A DNA stretch of 64,000 nucleotides, from the NCBI RefSeq assembly GCF_000813745.1, contig NZ_JWLC01000025.1:251610-315609 (forward strand), given 5' to 3'. The DNA is from Leisingera sp. ANG-M1. GTDB lineage: Bacteria; Pseudomonadota; Alphaproteobacteria; Rhodobacterales; Rhodobacteraceae. Made by a program: the position numbers and the translations under genes. The notes under the pieces were generated by a model. That model had not been told where the DNA came from. It saw only the letters and a list, made by a program, of their open reading frames with translations, and searched no databases. Of this stretch, positions 63,798 through 64,000 are shown piece after piece. Numbering within the stretch: the first letter of the stretch is position 1; every line of letters begins with the position of its first letter.

Positions 63798-64000
63798 ATG
63801 CAGGCAGGCCGTCATATTGCCCGCGACATCTCTTATGCCCATTCCGCAGCCAGCCGCCCTGGCCGTGCGGTGATCCGGCTGCTGGAAAACTCCACCGGCC
63901 GGCTGCAGCTGATCCGCCGGGCGGCGGGGTATGAGAGGGACGTGGCCGCCGGGCGCAGTTTCTGGACGGTGATGGCCGAGCGCTACGGGCTGACCTTGGA
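63798..64000 (+). CDS. Lysophospholipid acyltransferase family protein (partial, N-terminus)
   Basis: The gene runs off the right edge after about 67 codons. It starts MQAGRHIARDISYAHSAASR and continues RAVIRLLENSTGRLQLIRRA and FWTVMAERYGLTLE, which match the N-terminal region of Rhodobacterales lysophospholipid (1-acylglycerol-3-phosphate type) acyltransferases. The catalytic HX4D lies outside the window, so the call rests on this N-terminal resemblance and the usual neighbourhood with the IOR gene. The ATG at 63798 has AGGGAG about 13 nt upstream. Confidence 0.6.
   Translation, partial: MQAGRHIARDISYAHSAASRPGRAVIRLLENSTGRLQLIRRAAGYERDVAAGRSFWTVMAERYGLTL

Overview
The window is GC-rich, gene-dense chromosomal DNA from an alphaproteobacterium, most likely the Roseobacter group of Rhodobacteraceae (Leisingera/Phaeobacter-like). 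The grounds are family recognition only: pdhA-VOC-pdhB gene order, an E1-beta subunit with an N-terminal lipoyl domain, choice-of-anchor/Hint and RTX surface proteins, a valine-degradation gene set, a fused indolepyruvate:ferredoxin oxidoreductase, a bolA-grxD block and a zapA operon with a coiled-coil partner. No rRNA, tRNA, CRISPR array, transposase or prophage was seen.

Layout. 1-6 kb: pyruvate dehydrogenase genes, an FtsB-like divisome protein, a creatinase-like M24 protein, phosphoglycerate kinase and two cyclophilins. 6-14 kb: a DUF3179 protein, two secreted-type RTX proteins, a bactofilin/M23 peptidase pair, a probable winged-helix/RMF-like fusion and a DUF455 ferritin-like protein. 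14-29 kb: a peroxiredoxin, a very large AsmA/YhdP-type protein, queA, two MFS transporters, DUF924, lpdA, a sterol-desaturase-family enzyme and uvrA. 29-43 kb: an accessory-looking stretch with an XRE/MmyB regulator, a Hint-domain protein, valine-degradation genes (isobutyryl-CoA dehydrogenase, 3-hydroxyisobutyryl-CoA hydrolase, mmsB), a tandem pair of TPR/SPINDLY-type glycosyltransferases, an L,D-transpeptidase, a fatty acid desaturase, then mmsA with a divergent LysR regulator. 44-54 kb: CBS protein, coaD, gap, DUF808, transketolase, a zapA operon and two RTX proteins with N-terminal hydrophobic anchors. 54-64 kb: grxD, two very short genes, bolA, purL, a LysR regulator divergent from indolepyruvate:ferredoxin oxidoreductase, and the start of a lysophospholipid acyltransferase.

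How it fits together. pdhA/pdhB and lpdA encode parts of the same complex, lie about 20 kb apart, and share a palindrome TAGTTTA-N4-TAAAC(TA) just upstream, which suggests co-regulation. pgk, gap and tkt supply central carbon flux; gap has Ala where NAD-specific enzymes usually have Asp, hinting at NADP use. Valine degradation is encoded in two blocks separated by the glycosyltransferase pair. FtsB, ZapA and its coiled-coil partner, bactofilin, M23 peptidase and the L,D-transpeptidase concern envelope and division.

The observations most worth following are the shared PDH palindrome, the winged-helix/RMF-like fusion, the tandem OGT-like enzymes, the anchored RTX pair, a dispersed palindromic element placed right after stop codons, and a candidate small RNA near 58.8 kb. 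All calls come from reading the sequence; no database search was run.
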